From assembly GCF_009746625.1 (NCBI RefSeq), contig NZ_VWXL01000027.1:1-64000 (forward strand): DNA of 64,000 nucleotides. The letters run 5' to 3'. Source of the DNA: Caproicibacter fermentans (GTDB taxonomy: Bacteria; Bacillota; Clostridia; Oscillospirales; Acutalibacteraceae). Shown in pieces: positions 17,122-24,535 of this stretch (position 1 is the stretch's first letter; each line of letters begins with the position of its first letter). The notes under the pieces were generated by a model. The model was not told where the DNA came from. It ran no database searches and was given only the letters and a program-made list of their open reading frames with translations. The position numbers and the translations under genes are program-made.

Positions 17122-18636
17122 ATGCTTGAAAAAATCGATTTGAAAAAAAATATTACAAAAGAAGAGTTCAAGTCCGCCTCCAAAAAGCTGCGGGAGCAGC
17201 TCTCCTCTCTTCAGCAGCAAGTGCTGAAACAAAAACTGCCCGTCATCATTCTCTTCGAAGGATGGGGCGCTTCCGGGAAAGGCGAACTGATCTCCGACCT
17301 GATCCTCAACCTTGATCCGCGCTGGTGCAAGGTTCACTCCGTCACGCGCCCGACGGAATTGGAACGGCGCAAGCCCGTGCTGTGGCGGTACTGGAATTTC
17401 GTACCGAAAGCCGGAAATTTTTCCGTTTTGGACCGCAGCTGGTATCTGGACGTTACCACCGCGCGGCTGGAAGAAGACGTGAGCGCCAAGGAACTGACCC
17501 GCCGCCTGAACAGCATCAACACGTTTGAGCGCGAGCTGACCGACGCGGGCTACCTCATCATAAAATTCTTCGTTCACATCAGCAAAAAAGAGCAGAAAGA
17601 GCGCTTTGAAAAGCTGGCGAAAGACCGCAATACACAGTGGCGCGTGACAGAGCAGGACTGGAAGCGGAACCGGCAGTACGAAAAATACTGCGAATCGTTT
17701 GAGGAAGCAATCGGCTACACAAACACCACCGCGGCGCCTTGGCATCTGATTTCCGGAACCGACCGCAGGGCCGCCGCTCTGGACGTAATCAGCGCGGTCA
17801 TCGCACGGGTCACGGAAGCTTTAAACCAAGAGCATCAGGCCCGGCTGCCGGCACAGGAGCTCATTCAGCCCGGAGCCTACCCCTTTCTGCCGATGCCCAA
17901 GCTTTCCGAAGTTCCGCTTAACCGGACCATGGACCGGGACGAATACCAGAAAAAGCTGGAAGAGGAACAGAAACAGCTGCGGGAGCTGCACAGCGAGCTG
18001 TACCTGAAAAAGATCCCCGTCATTCTCGCGTTTGAGGGCTGGGATGCCGCCGGCAAGGGCGGCACCATCCGCCGCGTTGCCAAAGCGCTGGACCCGCGCG
18101 GCTATCAGGTGGTTCCAATCGCCTCGCCGACCCCGGACGAAAAAGCCCGGCAGTACCTGTGGCGTTTTTGGAAAAACCTGCCCCGCGACGGGCATATCGC
18201 CATCTTTGACCGAACATGGTACGGCCGCGTTCTGGTGGAGCGCGTGGAAAACTTCTGCACGGAAGCAGAGTGGAGCCGCGCCTACCGCGAAATCAACGAA
18301 TTTGAGCGGGAGCTTGCGGACTGGGGCGCCGTGATTCTGAAATTCTGGCTTCAAATTGATCAGGAAGAGCAGCTTCGCCGCTTTCAGTCCCGGCAGAACA
18401 ACCCGGAAAAAAGCTGGAAAATCACCGATGAGGACTGGCGCAACCGAAGCAAATGGGATCAATACGAAGCCTGTGTGAACGACATGCTGAAATACACTTC
18501 CACCCGGTACGCGCCGTGGCATATCATCGAATCACAGGACAAAAAATTCGGGCGGATTCAAACCCTTGAGCTGATTACCGACGCGATTCTTGACAAATGC
18601 GGAGAAAAGCATCCCCACGGGAAAAAAGAGGATTGA
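17122..18636 (+). CDS. Two-domain polyphosphate kinase 2 (PAP-type polyphosphate:AMP phosphotransferase family)
   Basis: A 504-residue protein made of two PPK2 modules. The N-terminal module has FEGWGASGKGE (45-55) and LDRSWY. The C-terminal module has FEGWDAAGKGG (about 303), FDRTWYGRVLVERVE (about 362) and a normal lid. The N-terminal module lacks the GRVLVERVE segment after its DRSWY, so only the C-terminal half looks fully catalytic. Tandem PPK2 proteins (class II) phosphorylate AMP to ADP with polyphosphate. I chose ATG 17122 because AAAGGA is 11 bases upstream; a GTG at 17113 is too close. It is transcribed away from ruvC. Confidence 0.82.
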   Translation: MLEKIDLKKNITKEEFKSASKKLREQLSSLQQQVLKQKLPVIILFEGWGASGKGELISDLILNLDPRWCKVHSVTRPTELERRKPVLWRYWNFVPKAGNFSVLDRSWYLDVTTARLEEDVSAKELTRRLNSINTFERELTDAGYLIIKFFVHISKKEQKERFEKLAKDRNTQWRVTEQDWKRNRQYEKYCESFEEAIGYTNTTAAPWHLISGTDRRAAALDVISAVIARVTEALNQEHQARLPAQELIQPGAYPFLPMPKLSEVPLNRTMDRDEYQKKLEEEQKQLRELHSELYLKKIPVILAFEGWDAAGKGGTIRRVAKALDPRGYQVVPIASPTPDEKARQYLWRFWKNLPRDGHIAIFDRTWYGRVLVERVENFCTEAEWSRAYREINEFERELADWGAVILKFWLQIDQEEQLRRFQSRQNNPEKSWKITDEDWRNRSKWDQYEACVNDMLKYTSTRYAPWHIIESQDKKFGRIQTLELITDAILDKCGEKHPHGKKED

Positions 18637-18688
18637 TTTTCCCGCGGAAAAAACGTATGATCAAAGAAATATCAGGAGGTGTTTCGAA

Positions 18689-19381
18689 ATGATTGGAATC
18701 ATCGGCGCAATGGACGTTGAGGTACAGGATCTGATCGGCCTGATGCCGGAACGGGTTTCGGAAACCGTCAGCGGAATCATTTACCACAGGGGGGCCGTTG
18801 AGGGAATCGAATGCGTGGTCGCCCGCTGCGGGATTGGAAAAGTCGCCGCCGCAGTCTGTGCCCAAACCATGATTCTGCGTTACCATCCGGCGGCGCTGCT
18901 GAACGTCGGGGTAGCCGGCGGAACCGGCGCGGGGGTAAAAATCGGCGACATTGTCATTTCCAGCTCACTGGTCCAGCACGATATGGATACGAGCGCTCTC
19001 GGGGATGAAAAAGGATTTTTAAGCGGACCGAATATCATTCATATCCCCGCTTCCCGCCGTCTGGCGGATCAGGCTGTCGCCGCTTCGAAATCCGTGTATC
19101 AACCGGAAAAAATACATACGGGCGTCATCGCCACGGGCGATCAGTTCATCGGCGATTCCGAACGGCTCGGCCGAATCGCGGATGAATTCGGCGCCTCCGC
19201 GTGTGAGATGGAGGGCGGAAGCATCGCGCAGGTCTGTTACCTGAACGGAACCGAATTTGTTGTCATCAGGGCGATTTCGGATAACGCGAACGAACAGGCC
19301 GCGGTCGATTTCACGGAATTCGCCGGCCGCTCCGCGCGTGAACTGACCGAGCTGGTCAAAAACCTTCTTCCCCGGATTTAA
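18689..19381 (+). CDS. mtnN: 5'-methylthioadenosine/S-adenosylhomocysteine nucleosidase
   Basis: A 230-residue enzyme that removes adenine from methylthioadenosine and S-adenosylhomocysteine in the methyl cycle and methionine salvage. The start ATG has GGAGGTG upstream. Family hallmarks are IIGAMDVEVQDL at the N-terminus, GVAGGTGAG (about 76), LVQHDMDTS, ATGDQFI, CEMEGGSIAQ (substrate-binding glutamates, about 173) and AISDNAN with the catalytic aspartate (about 197). It lies 11 bases before the cyclase-family gene, likely the same transcript. Confidence 0.93.
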   Translation: MIGIIGAMDVEVQDLIGLMPERVSETVSGIIYHRGAVEGIECVVARCGIGKVAAAVCAQTMILRYHPAALLNVGVAGGTGAGVKIGDIVISSSLVQHDMDTSALGDEKGFLSGPNIIHIPASRRLADQAVAASKSVYQPEKIHTGVIATGDQFIGDSERLGRIADEFGASACEMEGGSIAQVCYLNGTEFVVIRAISDNANEQAAVDFTEFAGRSARELTELVKNLLPRI

Positions 19382-19392
19382 GGGGGATTGCA

Positions 19393-19971
19393 ATGGAATT
19401 GATCGACGTTACCAGAGAGCTGTTTTCCTCGCAGCCCTATCCGGGCGACCCGGTGCCGCGCCGGGATATCGTCCGCCGCATGGACCTCGGCGACGCCTGC
19501 AACCTTTCCGGATTTTACGCCTGCTGCCACAGCGCAACCCATCTGGACGCGCCGCTTCATTTCATCCCGGACGGGGATTCCGTTGATCAAATAGATCTTT
19601 CCCTCTGCATCGGTCCCTGCACGGTCATTGCCGCCGAGGGAATTCTGACCGGCGCGGACATTGACCGTCTCGCGCCGCCGCAGGGCGGCAGACTGCTGCT
19701 GAAAGGCGGCGGAGAGGCGTATTTAACGCAAAGCGCGGCGTTCGCGCTCGCGCAGTCCGGCATTGTTCTGATCGGAACGGACGCGCAGAGCATCGGCGCG
19801 CCGAACGATGAAGAAGCCCCCCACAAAGAGCTGTTGGGCGCCGGTATTCCGATTCTGGAAGGGCTGAATCTTACCCTTGCGGAACCGGGCGGCTACCGGC
19901 TCATCGCGTTCCCGCTTCTGATGTCGGGAGCGGAGGCTTCCCCCGTGCGCGCCGTTTTGATCCGGGACTGA
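19393..19971 (+). CDS. Cyclase / kynurenine formamidase-like metal hydrolase
   Basis: A 192-residue member of the cyclase family. The metal-binding signature HSATHLDAPLHF (46-57) matches the HxGTHxDxPxH pattern, with alanine in place of the glycine. Further conserved parts are LIGTDAQSIG and the GIPILEGLNL segment near the C-terminus. Known members hydrolyse N-formylkynurenine or act in polyketide cyclisation; no tryptophan-degradation genes are nearby, so the substrate is open. The start has GGGGG-rich sequence upstream, directly after mtnN. It converges on lexA. Confidence 0.75.
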   Translation: MELIDVTRELFSSQPYPGDPVPRRDIVRRMDLGDACNLSGFYACCHSATHLDAPLHFIPDGDSVDQIDLSLCIGPCTVIAAEGILTGADIDRLAPPQGGRLLLKGGGEAYLTQSAAFALAQSGIVLIGTDAQSIGAPNDEEAPHKELLGAGIPILEGLNLTLAEPGGYRLIAFPLLMSGAEASPVRAVLIRD

Positions 19972-19974
19972 GGT

Positions 19975-20562
19975 CTACCGGTAAAACCGGTAGACCGCGA
20001 CGACCTTTCCCAGAATCTGCGCGTCCCGGGAATAGATCGGTTCAAACGCCGGGTTTTCCGGCTGCAGCCTGACGCGGTCCTTTTCGCGGAACAGGCGCTT
20101 GACCGTCGCTTCGTCCCCGATCAGCGCAACGACGATTTCCCCGTCGAGCGCCGAGCCGGTTTTCTGCGCGACAACGATGTCGCCGCTTAAAATTCCGGCG
20201 TTCTTCATGCTTTCCCCCTTGACGTTCAGCGCGAAGTATTCCTCGTCTCCGACGCGTCTTGCGGGCGAAAACGGAAGATATCCCTCGATTTCCTCCACTG
20301 CGAGAATCGGATTGCCCGCAGCCACCTGCCCCAGAATCGGAACCTGGACCGTGGTCTGCTCCCCGGCCAGGTGAATGGCGCGGTTCAGACCGCGGTCGCG
20401 TGTGATCAGCCCCTTTTCCTCCAGCGCCCTTAAATGCGCGTGAACACTGGAAGTGGATTTCAGCCCTGTGGCGCGGCAGATTTCCCGAACGGTCGGCGGC
20501 AGTCCGTTTTCCATTCTGCCTTTTAAGTAATCGTAGACTTTTTGTTGGCTTTTTGTCAGCAC
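19975..20562 (-). CDS. lexA: LexA repressor
   Basis: A 195-residue SOS repressor and self-cleaving protease. The N-terminal winged helix-turn-helix (about 1-65) contains TVREICRATGLKSTSSVHAH. The cleavage site is A82-G83 in VAAGNP. The catalytic pair is S118 in GESMKNAG and K155 in EATVKRLF. Its stop codon lies inside a hairpin (GGTCTACCGG arms) shared with the convergent cyclase gene, only 3 bases away. A candidate LexA operator is at 20618-20631, overlapping the promoter, consistent with autoregulation. Confidence 0.95.
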   Translation of the reverse strand: MLTKSQQKVYDYLKGRMENGLPPTVREICRATGLKSTSSVHAHLRALEEKGLITRDRGLNRAIHLAGEQTTVQVPILGQVAAGNPILAVEEIEGYLPFSPARRVGDEEYFALNVKGESMKNAGILSGDIVVAQKTGSALDGEIVVALIGDEATVKRLFREKDRVRLQPENPAFEPIYSRDAQILGKVVAVYRFYR

Positions 20563-20592
20563 CCCGAATCACCTTCCCTGATTGATAGCATT

Positions 20593-20631
20593 ATTATACC
20601 ATAACAGTCGGAAAATGAAAACAAATGTTTG
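20593..20631 (-). promoter_or_regulatory. lexA promoter with SOS-box-like operator
   Basis: On the minus strand, TATAAT at 20593-20598 is preceded at 17 bases by TTTTCA. The palindrome CAAACATTTGTTTT (20618-20631) resembles the Gram-positive LexA box CGAACNNNNGTTCG, with the core AAC-4-GTT kept, and it overlaps the -35 region. LexA binding is an inference. Confidence 0.55.
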
Positions 20632-20674
20632 CAATAATTCCAGGTGAAAAACTCATCCCAAAAAGAGGCAAAAA

Positions 20675-20706
20675 TCAGAGGGCAGCCGGTTTCGGCTGCC
20701 CTCTGA
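20675..20706 (-). terminator. Intrinsic terminator of the ferredoxin gene
   Basis: A 14-bp perfect stem, TCAGAGGGCAGCCG with its complement, encloses a 4-base loop. On the minus strand it is followed by a T-run. It separates the ferredoxin gene from the lexA promoter. Confidence 0.8.
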
Positions 20707-20710
20707 GCAT

Positions 20711-20899
20711 TTATTCCACGGTGATGACTGATACGGGACAGCCTTCCTGCGCTTCGACCGCTTTCTCCTGCGCATCTTTCGGAACGTCTTCCTGATAAAC
20801 CTCGGCTACCCCGTCGTCCCCCATGCGGAAAACTTCAGGACAGGTCTGCGGGCAAAGCCCGCAGGAGATACAACCGCTTCTGTCAAGACTGGCTTTCAT
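20711..20899 (-). CDS. Ferredoxin, single [4Fe-4S] type
   Basis: A 62-residue acidic electron carrier. The cluster ligands are C10, C13 and C16 in CISCGLCPQTCPE plus the distal cysteine in EGCPVSVI (about residue 54); C20 is the extra cysteine often present in this type. One cluster is expected rather than two, since no second CxxCxxC is present. It is monocistronic, bounded by its own terminator. The partner enzyme is unknown. Confidence 0.88.
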   Translation of the reverse strand: MKASLDRSGCISCGLCPQTCPEVFRMGDDGVAEVYQEDVPKDAQEKAVEAQEGCPVSVITVE

Positions 20900-20936
20900 A
20901 ACATACTCCTTTTCAATTTATTTTTGTGATATTAAG

Positions 20937-21278
20937 CTACCGCGGGAATACGACGACAAGAAGCATCTTAAAACGGCTCTCCGAGGCAACGGCATGCGGA
21001 ATCCCCGCGGGCATTATTATGGTTTTCCCCGAATCGAGATGTATTTTCTTCTCTCCGATCGTAATCAGCGCCGTCCCCTCCAGAATCATGACCATTGCAT
21101 CCCCGCCGGAGCTGTGTGAGCTGATCTCTTCATTTTGGTCAAACGCGAACAGCGTAATGCTCACCGCCTGATTCTGCGCGAGGGTCCGGCTGACGACCTG
21201 ACCGTCCTGATACTCAACAAGTTTGGTCAGATCCAGTTCTTTTTCAAAATCTATATTCTTTAAATAGTGACTGTTCAT
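20937..21278 (-). CDS. Cupin-domain protein
   Basis: A 113-residue single cupin barrel. The first conserved motif is in ISSHSSGGDAMVMILEGTA, where only part of the usual histidine/glutamate metal set is kept, and the second is in MPAGIPHAVASESRFK. The start has GGAGGAAG upstream. Small stand-alone cupins of this type are often metal-binding and of unknown substrate; some are stress-related. It is upstream of the ferredoxin gene by 38 bases and could be co-transcribed with it. Confidence 0.75.
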   Translation of the reverse strand: MNSHYLKNIDFEKELDLTKLVEYQDGQVVSRTLAQNQAVSITLFAFDQNEEISSHSSGGDAMVMILEGTALITIGEKKIHLDSGKTIIMPAGIPHAVASESRFKMLLVVVFPR

Positions 21279-21449
21279 GATTTCTTCCTCCGTTACAACA
21301 CCATTATCCCCAGTTCGCCGGAATCAATTCGTTCCTTTCCTAGAGCGATACAGCCGCTCCCTTCTCCCTCGTACAGCCCCCGTGAATTCTTTTGGAAAAA
21401 ATTCATAAGGTATTCACAACTCATTCACAACTTTTTTGTGCATGGACGA

Positions 21450-21577
21450 TATAATAAAAGCGTAATCAGGGAGTTGGAGCCGCACCGCTCTTTGATTCAT
21501 GTTCTACCCTCCTCAATATACCCCTCAAGCTAATGAAATCGGACCCGGTCGGAAACGACCGGGTCCCTTTCCTTTTG
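21450..21577 (+). ncRNA. Candidate small RNA or attenuated leader with intrinsic terminator
   Basis: TATAAT lies at 21450-21455. From about 21462 the sequence is non-coding and ends in an 11-bp perfect stem (GGACCCGGTCG, GAAA loop, complement; 21541-21566) followed by CTTTCCTTTT. An inner hairpin GGAGC/GCTCT and an AGGG/CCCT pairing can be drawn between them. The -35 region is poor. The unit ends about 90 bases before the SpoIIQ-like gene. I do not recognise a known riboswitch or RNA family. Confidence 0.4.
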
Positions 21578-21620
21578 AAAATAATCCTCAAAAAAAATAT
21601 TGCCTCCGCCTGCCTTTTCC

Positions 21621-21650
21621 GTATAGCGGACCGTTTATGTGGTCAAAATA
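21621..21650 (+). promoter_or_regulatory. Candidate sigma-F (forespore) promoter
   Basis: GTATA at 21621-21625, a 15-base spacer, then GGTCAAAATA at 21641-21650 match the sigma-F pattern GYATA-N15-GGNNANANTR known from Bacillus. The predicted start (about 21657) would fall at the ribosome site, leaving a very short leader, which weakens the call. Confidence 0.4.
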
Positions 21651-21667
21651 CTTGCGGAGGTGGCAGA

Positions 21668-22402
21668 ATGAATTTACACATACAAAAAAATGGCGGAAAA
21701 GGATCTTCAAAAGGTTTTTATATTGCGCTTGGGGTCTGCCTGATTGCCGTTGGAGTGGCAGCCTGGACGACTTATGACAGCGTGGTGAACTACGCGGCGC
21801 CTGATGACAAATCGCAGAGCGAAACCGTTCAAAGCACGGCGCCCGCCAACAATACGGTCAGCGGGGTGTACGCGGAACCGGAATCCTCTTCCCGGACCGA
21901 AGCGTCGTCTTCCAAGGCTTCATCCAGTTCCGAGACCGTTGCGTCCAAACCCGAGTCTAAACCGGAAGCGTCTGTTTCAAAGCCGGTGAAGGCAGCTGCA
22001 GCCGAGGTGACGCGCTACTCCTATCCCGTTGGAAAAACGGTCGTTCAAAAATTCAGCACGGACCCGGTCTACTGCAAAACCACTCTTGACTGGCGCGCGC
22101 ATACCGGAATCGACCTGAGCGCCAAACAGGGTGAAACTGTCAAGGCGATTGCGAACGGGACGGTTACCAAAGCCTATCAGGATGACAAATACGGAAACAC
22201 GGTCATTATTACGCACGGCAACGTTGAAGCCTGGTACTGCGGTCTGGACCAGATGAAAGTGAAAGCCGGAGACACCGTTGAATCCGGGCAGGAAATCGGA
22301 ACGGTCGGCAAGGTTCCGATTGAGCAGGAGGAAGAATCCCATCTGCACTTTGTCACCAAGGTAAACGGAGAATATGTCGATCCCCTCACTCTGCTGAAGT
22401 AA
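21668..22402 (+). CDS. SpoIIQ-like M23 family metallopeptidase
   Basis: A 244-residue protein with one membrane helix (about 17-37), a serine/lysine-rich linker (about 60-115) and a C-terminal LytM/M23 domain. The zinc ligands appear complete: HTGIDLSA (first H and D, about residue 140) and the HLH of EESHLHFV near residue 228. The architecture matches SpoIIQ, the forespore half of the engulfment channel; clostridial versions keep the catalytic residues, unlike B. subtilis SpoIIQ. The start ATG has GGAGGTGG 6 bases upstream. A sigma-F-like promoter lies just before it. A general cell-wall endopeptidase is the alternative. Confidence 0.75.
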   Translation: MNLHIQKNGGKGSSKGFYIALGVCLIAVGVAAWTTYDSVVNYAAPDDKSQSETVQSTAPANNTVSGVYAEPESSSRTEASSSKASSSSETVASKPESKPEASVSKPVKAAAAEVTRYSYPVGKTVVQKFSTDPVYCKTTLDWRAHTGIDLSAKQGETVKAIANGTVTKAYQDDKYGNTVIITHGNVEAWYCGLDQMKVKAGDTVESGQEIGTVGKVPIEQEEESHLHFVTKVNGEYVDPLTLLK

Positions 22403-22409
22403 TGGCAAA

Positions 22410-22440
22410 CCGGCATCCACACGGATGCCGGCATTTTTTT
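22410..22440 (+). terminator. Intrinsic terminator after the SpoIIQ-like gene
   Basis: CCGGCATCC and GGATGCCGG arms enclose an ACAC loop and are followed by a run of seven to eight T residues. Confidence 0.85.
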
Positions 22441-22449
22441 GCAAATGAT

Positions 22450-22478
22450 TTGAATCGAAAGTCAATTTATGCTATAAT
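22450..22478 (+). promoter_or_regulatory. Vegetative promoter of the stress-protein-like gene
   Basis: TTGAAT at 22450-22455, a 17-base spacer and TATAAT at 22473-22478 with an extended TGC just before it. It is about 140 bases before the TTG start of the next gene, leaving a leader that contains a long inverted repeat. A second TATAAT lies near 22577. Confidence 0.65.
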
Positions 22479-22510
22479 GTGCGTGTAAGTGAATTCAAAC
22501 AAAAATCACC

Positions 22511-22543
22511 ATAAAATTTGTTCACAATATGTTCAAATTTTAT
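22511..22543. promoter_or_regulatory. 10-bp inverted repeat in the leader, operator candidate
   Basis: ATAAAATTTG (22511-22520) and CAAATTTTAT (22534-22543) form a perfect inverted repeat around 13 bases containing TTCACAATATGTT. It sits between two promoter-like elements upstream of the gene at 22621. The binding protein is unknown. Confidence 0.45.
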
Positions 22544-22620
22544 GCAGAATCTGTTCTCATAAACAGTAACAATTCTGATATAATGGTATTGTGAATGCTG
22601 CTAAATAAGGAGGCAGAAAT

Positions 22621-23064
22621 TTGAAAAAAGGCAAGGCAACCGTCCTTGTTTGCGTAACCGGCCAGCGCGACTGCGACCGTTTGATCCGCGCGGGAAAAAA
22701 AATCTCCGACAGTCGGTTCATCCCTCTGCAGGTGCTGTGTGTTCAGCCGACTTCTTCCGGGTTTGACGCGGACTGTGAAGAGCTGGAGTACCTTCGCCAA
22801 ACCGCAAAGAATGCGGATGCCGAAATGTCCGTCTATTTTCATGACGATGCGCCGCTGATGGCTGTCGGATATGCGAAAAGTGTTCATGCGACACACATCG
22901 TTACCGGGATGGCGGAAGCACCTGTAAACGGATTTGTGGAAATCATACATAAACTGTTGCCGAAGATCCCGATTTCCATGGTTGCAAAGGATGGAACGGT
23001 TTATAACATTTGCCCCGTCGCGAAAAATGACCGCAAAGCAAAAAAACTGATTCTTCAGAATTAA
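22621..23064 (+). CDS. Universal stress protein-like domain protein
   Basis: A 147-residue protein with TTG start (AAGGAGG 6-7 bases upstream). The fold resembles the Usp-like domain of KdpD sensor kinases: ATVLVCVTGQRDCDRLIRAGKKIS at the N-terminus, LQVLCVQP, and ATHIVTGMAEAP in the place of the nucleotide-binding segment. The usual G-x2-G-x9-G ATP-binding motif is not clear. It has two promoter-like elements and its own terminator, so it is an independent unit. Possibly a ligand sensor; function unproven. Confidence 0.6.
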   Translation: MKKGKATVLVCVTGQRDCDRLIRAGKKISDSRFIPLQVLCVQPTSSGFDADCEELEYLRQTAKNADAEMSVYFHDDAPLMAVGYAKSVHATHIVTGMAEAPVNGFVEIIHKLLPKIPISMVAKDGTVYNICPVAKNDRKAKKLILQN

Positions 23065-23085
23065 CGGAGTATTAATAAATGGAAT

Positions 23086-23119
23086 CGCCGCGCCCAGGAC
23101 AAGAGCGCGGCGGTTTTTT
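23086..23119 (+). terminator. Intrinsic terminator
   Basis: CGCCGCGC (23086-23093) and GCGCGGCG (23105-23112) are followed by a run of T residues. It ends the transcript of the stress-protein-like gene. Confidence 0.8.
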
Positions 23120-23208
23120 TCGCATTTTTTTGCAAAAACAGTGTTTCTTCCATCGGCCCGTTCATATAGATAAAGAAAAGCCAAAATGCTCAAAAAGGTG
23201 GAATCGGA

Positions 23209-24489
23209 ATGGTAATTTACAGGGTAAGGCCGGGGGATAACATCTATCGATTATCCCGGCTCTACGGCATACCCGAGCAGCAGATTATGGAAGACAATCA
23301 GATCCGCGACCCGCAGCAGCTTGTGGTCGGTCAGGCTCTGGTTCTGATGACGGACAGTGTAAAGCACACGGTCGGATCCGGCCAGTCACTCTATTCCATC
23401 GCCGCGTTGTACGGAATTTCGGTCGATCAGCTGCTGGAAGCCAATCCGCAGATCACAGACCCCTCGCGTATTCAGGCCGGTCAGGTTCTGACCATTCCGG
23501 TCACCTCGCAAAAGCTCGGGTCCATATTGGTCAACGGTTACGTTTATCCGTCTGTGAACCGGAACACGCTCAACCGCACGCTGCCCTATCTCAGCTTTGT
23601 CAGCATCTTCAGCTATATGGCGGGGGCCGACGGCGCTCTTGCTCCGATTGAGGACGAAGCGGTGATCACGGCGGCCCGTGCGCAGAACACCGCCCCGCTG
23701 ATGGTCGTCACCAACATGCGCCCCGAAGGGGGGTTCAGCAGCGAAGTTGCCAATGCGGTCCTGTCCGGCCAGCAGGTTCAGGATACTCTTCTGGAAAACA
23801 TCACCGCGACGATGAAACAGAAAAACTATTATGGATTAAATATCGACTTTGAGTATATCTATCCGCGGGACCGAGAAAACTACAACAATTTCCTCCGCAA
23901 AGTAGTGGCTAGAATGCATTCGCTCGGCTACATTGTCACGACCTCTCTCGCCCCGAAAACCAGCGCCGGCCAACAGGGGCTTCTTTATGAGGCGCACGAC
24001 TACCCCGCCCACGGGGAAGCGGTGGATTATGTCATCCTGATGACTTACGAATGGGGATATACGTATGGACCGGCCAGGCCGGTCGCGCCTCTGAATCTTG
24101 TGGAGGAAGTCATCCGCTACGCCGTGACCGTCATTCCTCCGAATAAAATCCTGATGGGCATCCCAAATTACGGTTACGACTGGACTTTGCCCTTTGTCCG
24201 CGGCTCGTCAGCCCGTTCGCTGACAAATCCCGGCGCGGTAGAGCTCGCCGCGCAGGTCGGCGCGCGTATCCTCTTTGACGAGGAGGCCCAGTCGCCCCAT
24301 TTCGACTATTTTTCTTCGGACGGCAAAAAACACACCGTTTGGTTCGAGGACGCGAGAAGCATCCGCGCGAAACTGGAGCTTGCGCACCGGTACGGTTTGG
24401 CTGGTGTCAGCTATTGGACCGCCAACAGCTATTTTTCCCAAAACTGGCTGGTACTGTCTTCTCTGTTTGACGTCAAAAAGGTTCTGTAA
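23209..24489 (+). CDS. LysM and GH18 spore-cortex hydrolase, SleL/YaaH-like
   Basis: A 426-residue protein with two N-terminal LysM repeats (about 2-46 and 50-95, each with a PGD/GxGQxLYxIAxxYG pattern) and a glycoside hydrolase 18 barrel. The catalytic acid lies in GLNIDFEYI (about residue 210), the family DxxDxE-like motif, and MTYEWGY is the matching substrate-binding strand. No signal peptide is visible, as in SleL. SleL is an N-acetylglucosaminidase that degrades cortex fragments during spore germination. ATG 23209 has an AAGGTGG-type site upstream. Confidence 0.85.
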   Translation: MVIYRVRPGDNIYRLSRLYGIPEQQIMEDNQIRDPQQLVVGQALVLMTDSVKHTVGSGQSLYSIAALYGISVDQLLEANPQITDPSRIQAGQVLTIPVTSQKLGSILVNGYVYPSVNRNTLNRTLPYLSFVSIFSYMAGADGALAPIEDEAVITAARAQNTAPLMVVTNMRPEGGFSSEVANAVLSGQQVQDTLLENITATMKQKNYYGLNIDFEYIYPRDRENYNNFLRKVVARMHSLGYIVTTSLAPKTSAGQQGLLYEAHDYPAHGEAVDYVILMTYEWGYTYGPARPVAPLNLVEEVIRYAVTVIPPNKILMGIPNYGYDWTLPFVRGSSARSLTNPGAVELAAQVGARILFDEEAQSPHFDYFSSDGKKHTVWFEDARSIRAKLELAHRYGLAGVSYWTANSYFSQNWLVLSSLFDVKKVL

Positions 24490-24535
24490 CAGTTCGATCC
24501 GCCCGGCCGATGCCGGGCGGATCGAACTGTTTTCA
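24490..24535 (+). terminator. Strong intrinsic terminator
   Basis: An 18-bp perfect stem (arms at 24490-24507 and 24512-24529, rich in CCGCCCGGC) with a 4-base loop, followed by TTTT and further T-rich sequence. It separates the plus-strand hydrolase from the convergent glycan cluster. Confidence 0.88.

Noticed and set aside
21499-21777. 92-codon plus-strand open frame overlapping the SpoIIQ-like gene start
   Set aside because: Crosses the strong terminator stem at 21541-21566 and has no ribosome site; a leader peptide cannot be excluded, but is unsupported.
22511-22543. Rex operator (TTGTGA-n8-TCACAA) reading of the inverted repeat
   Set aside because: TTCACAA occurs once in the loop, but the matching half-site is missing; the real symmetry is ATAAAATTTG/CAAATTTTAT.
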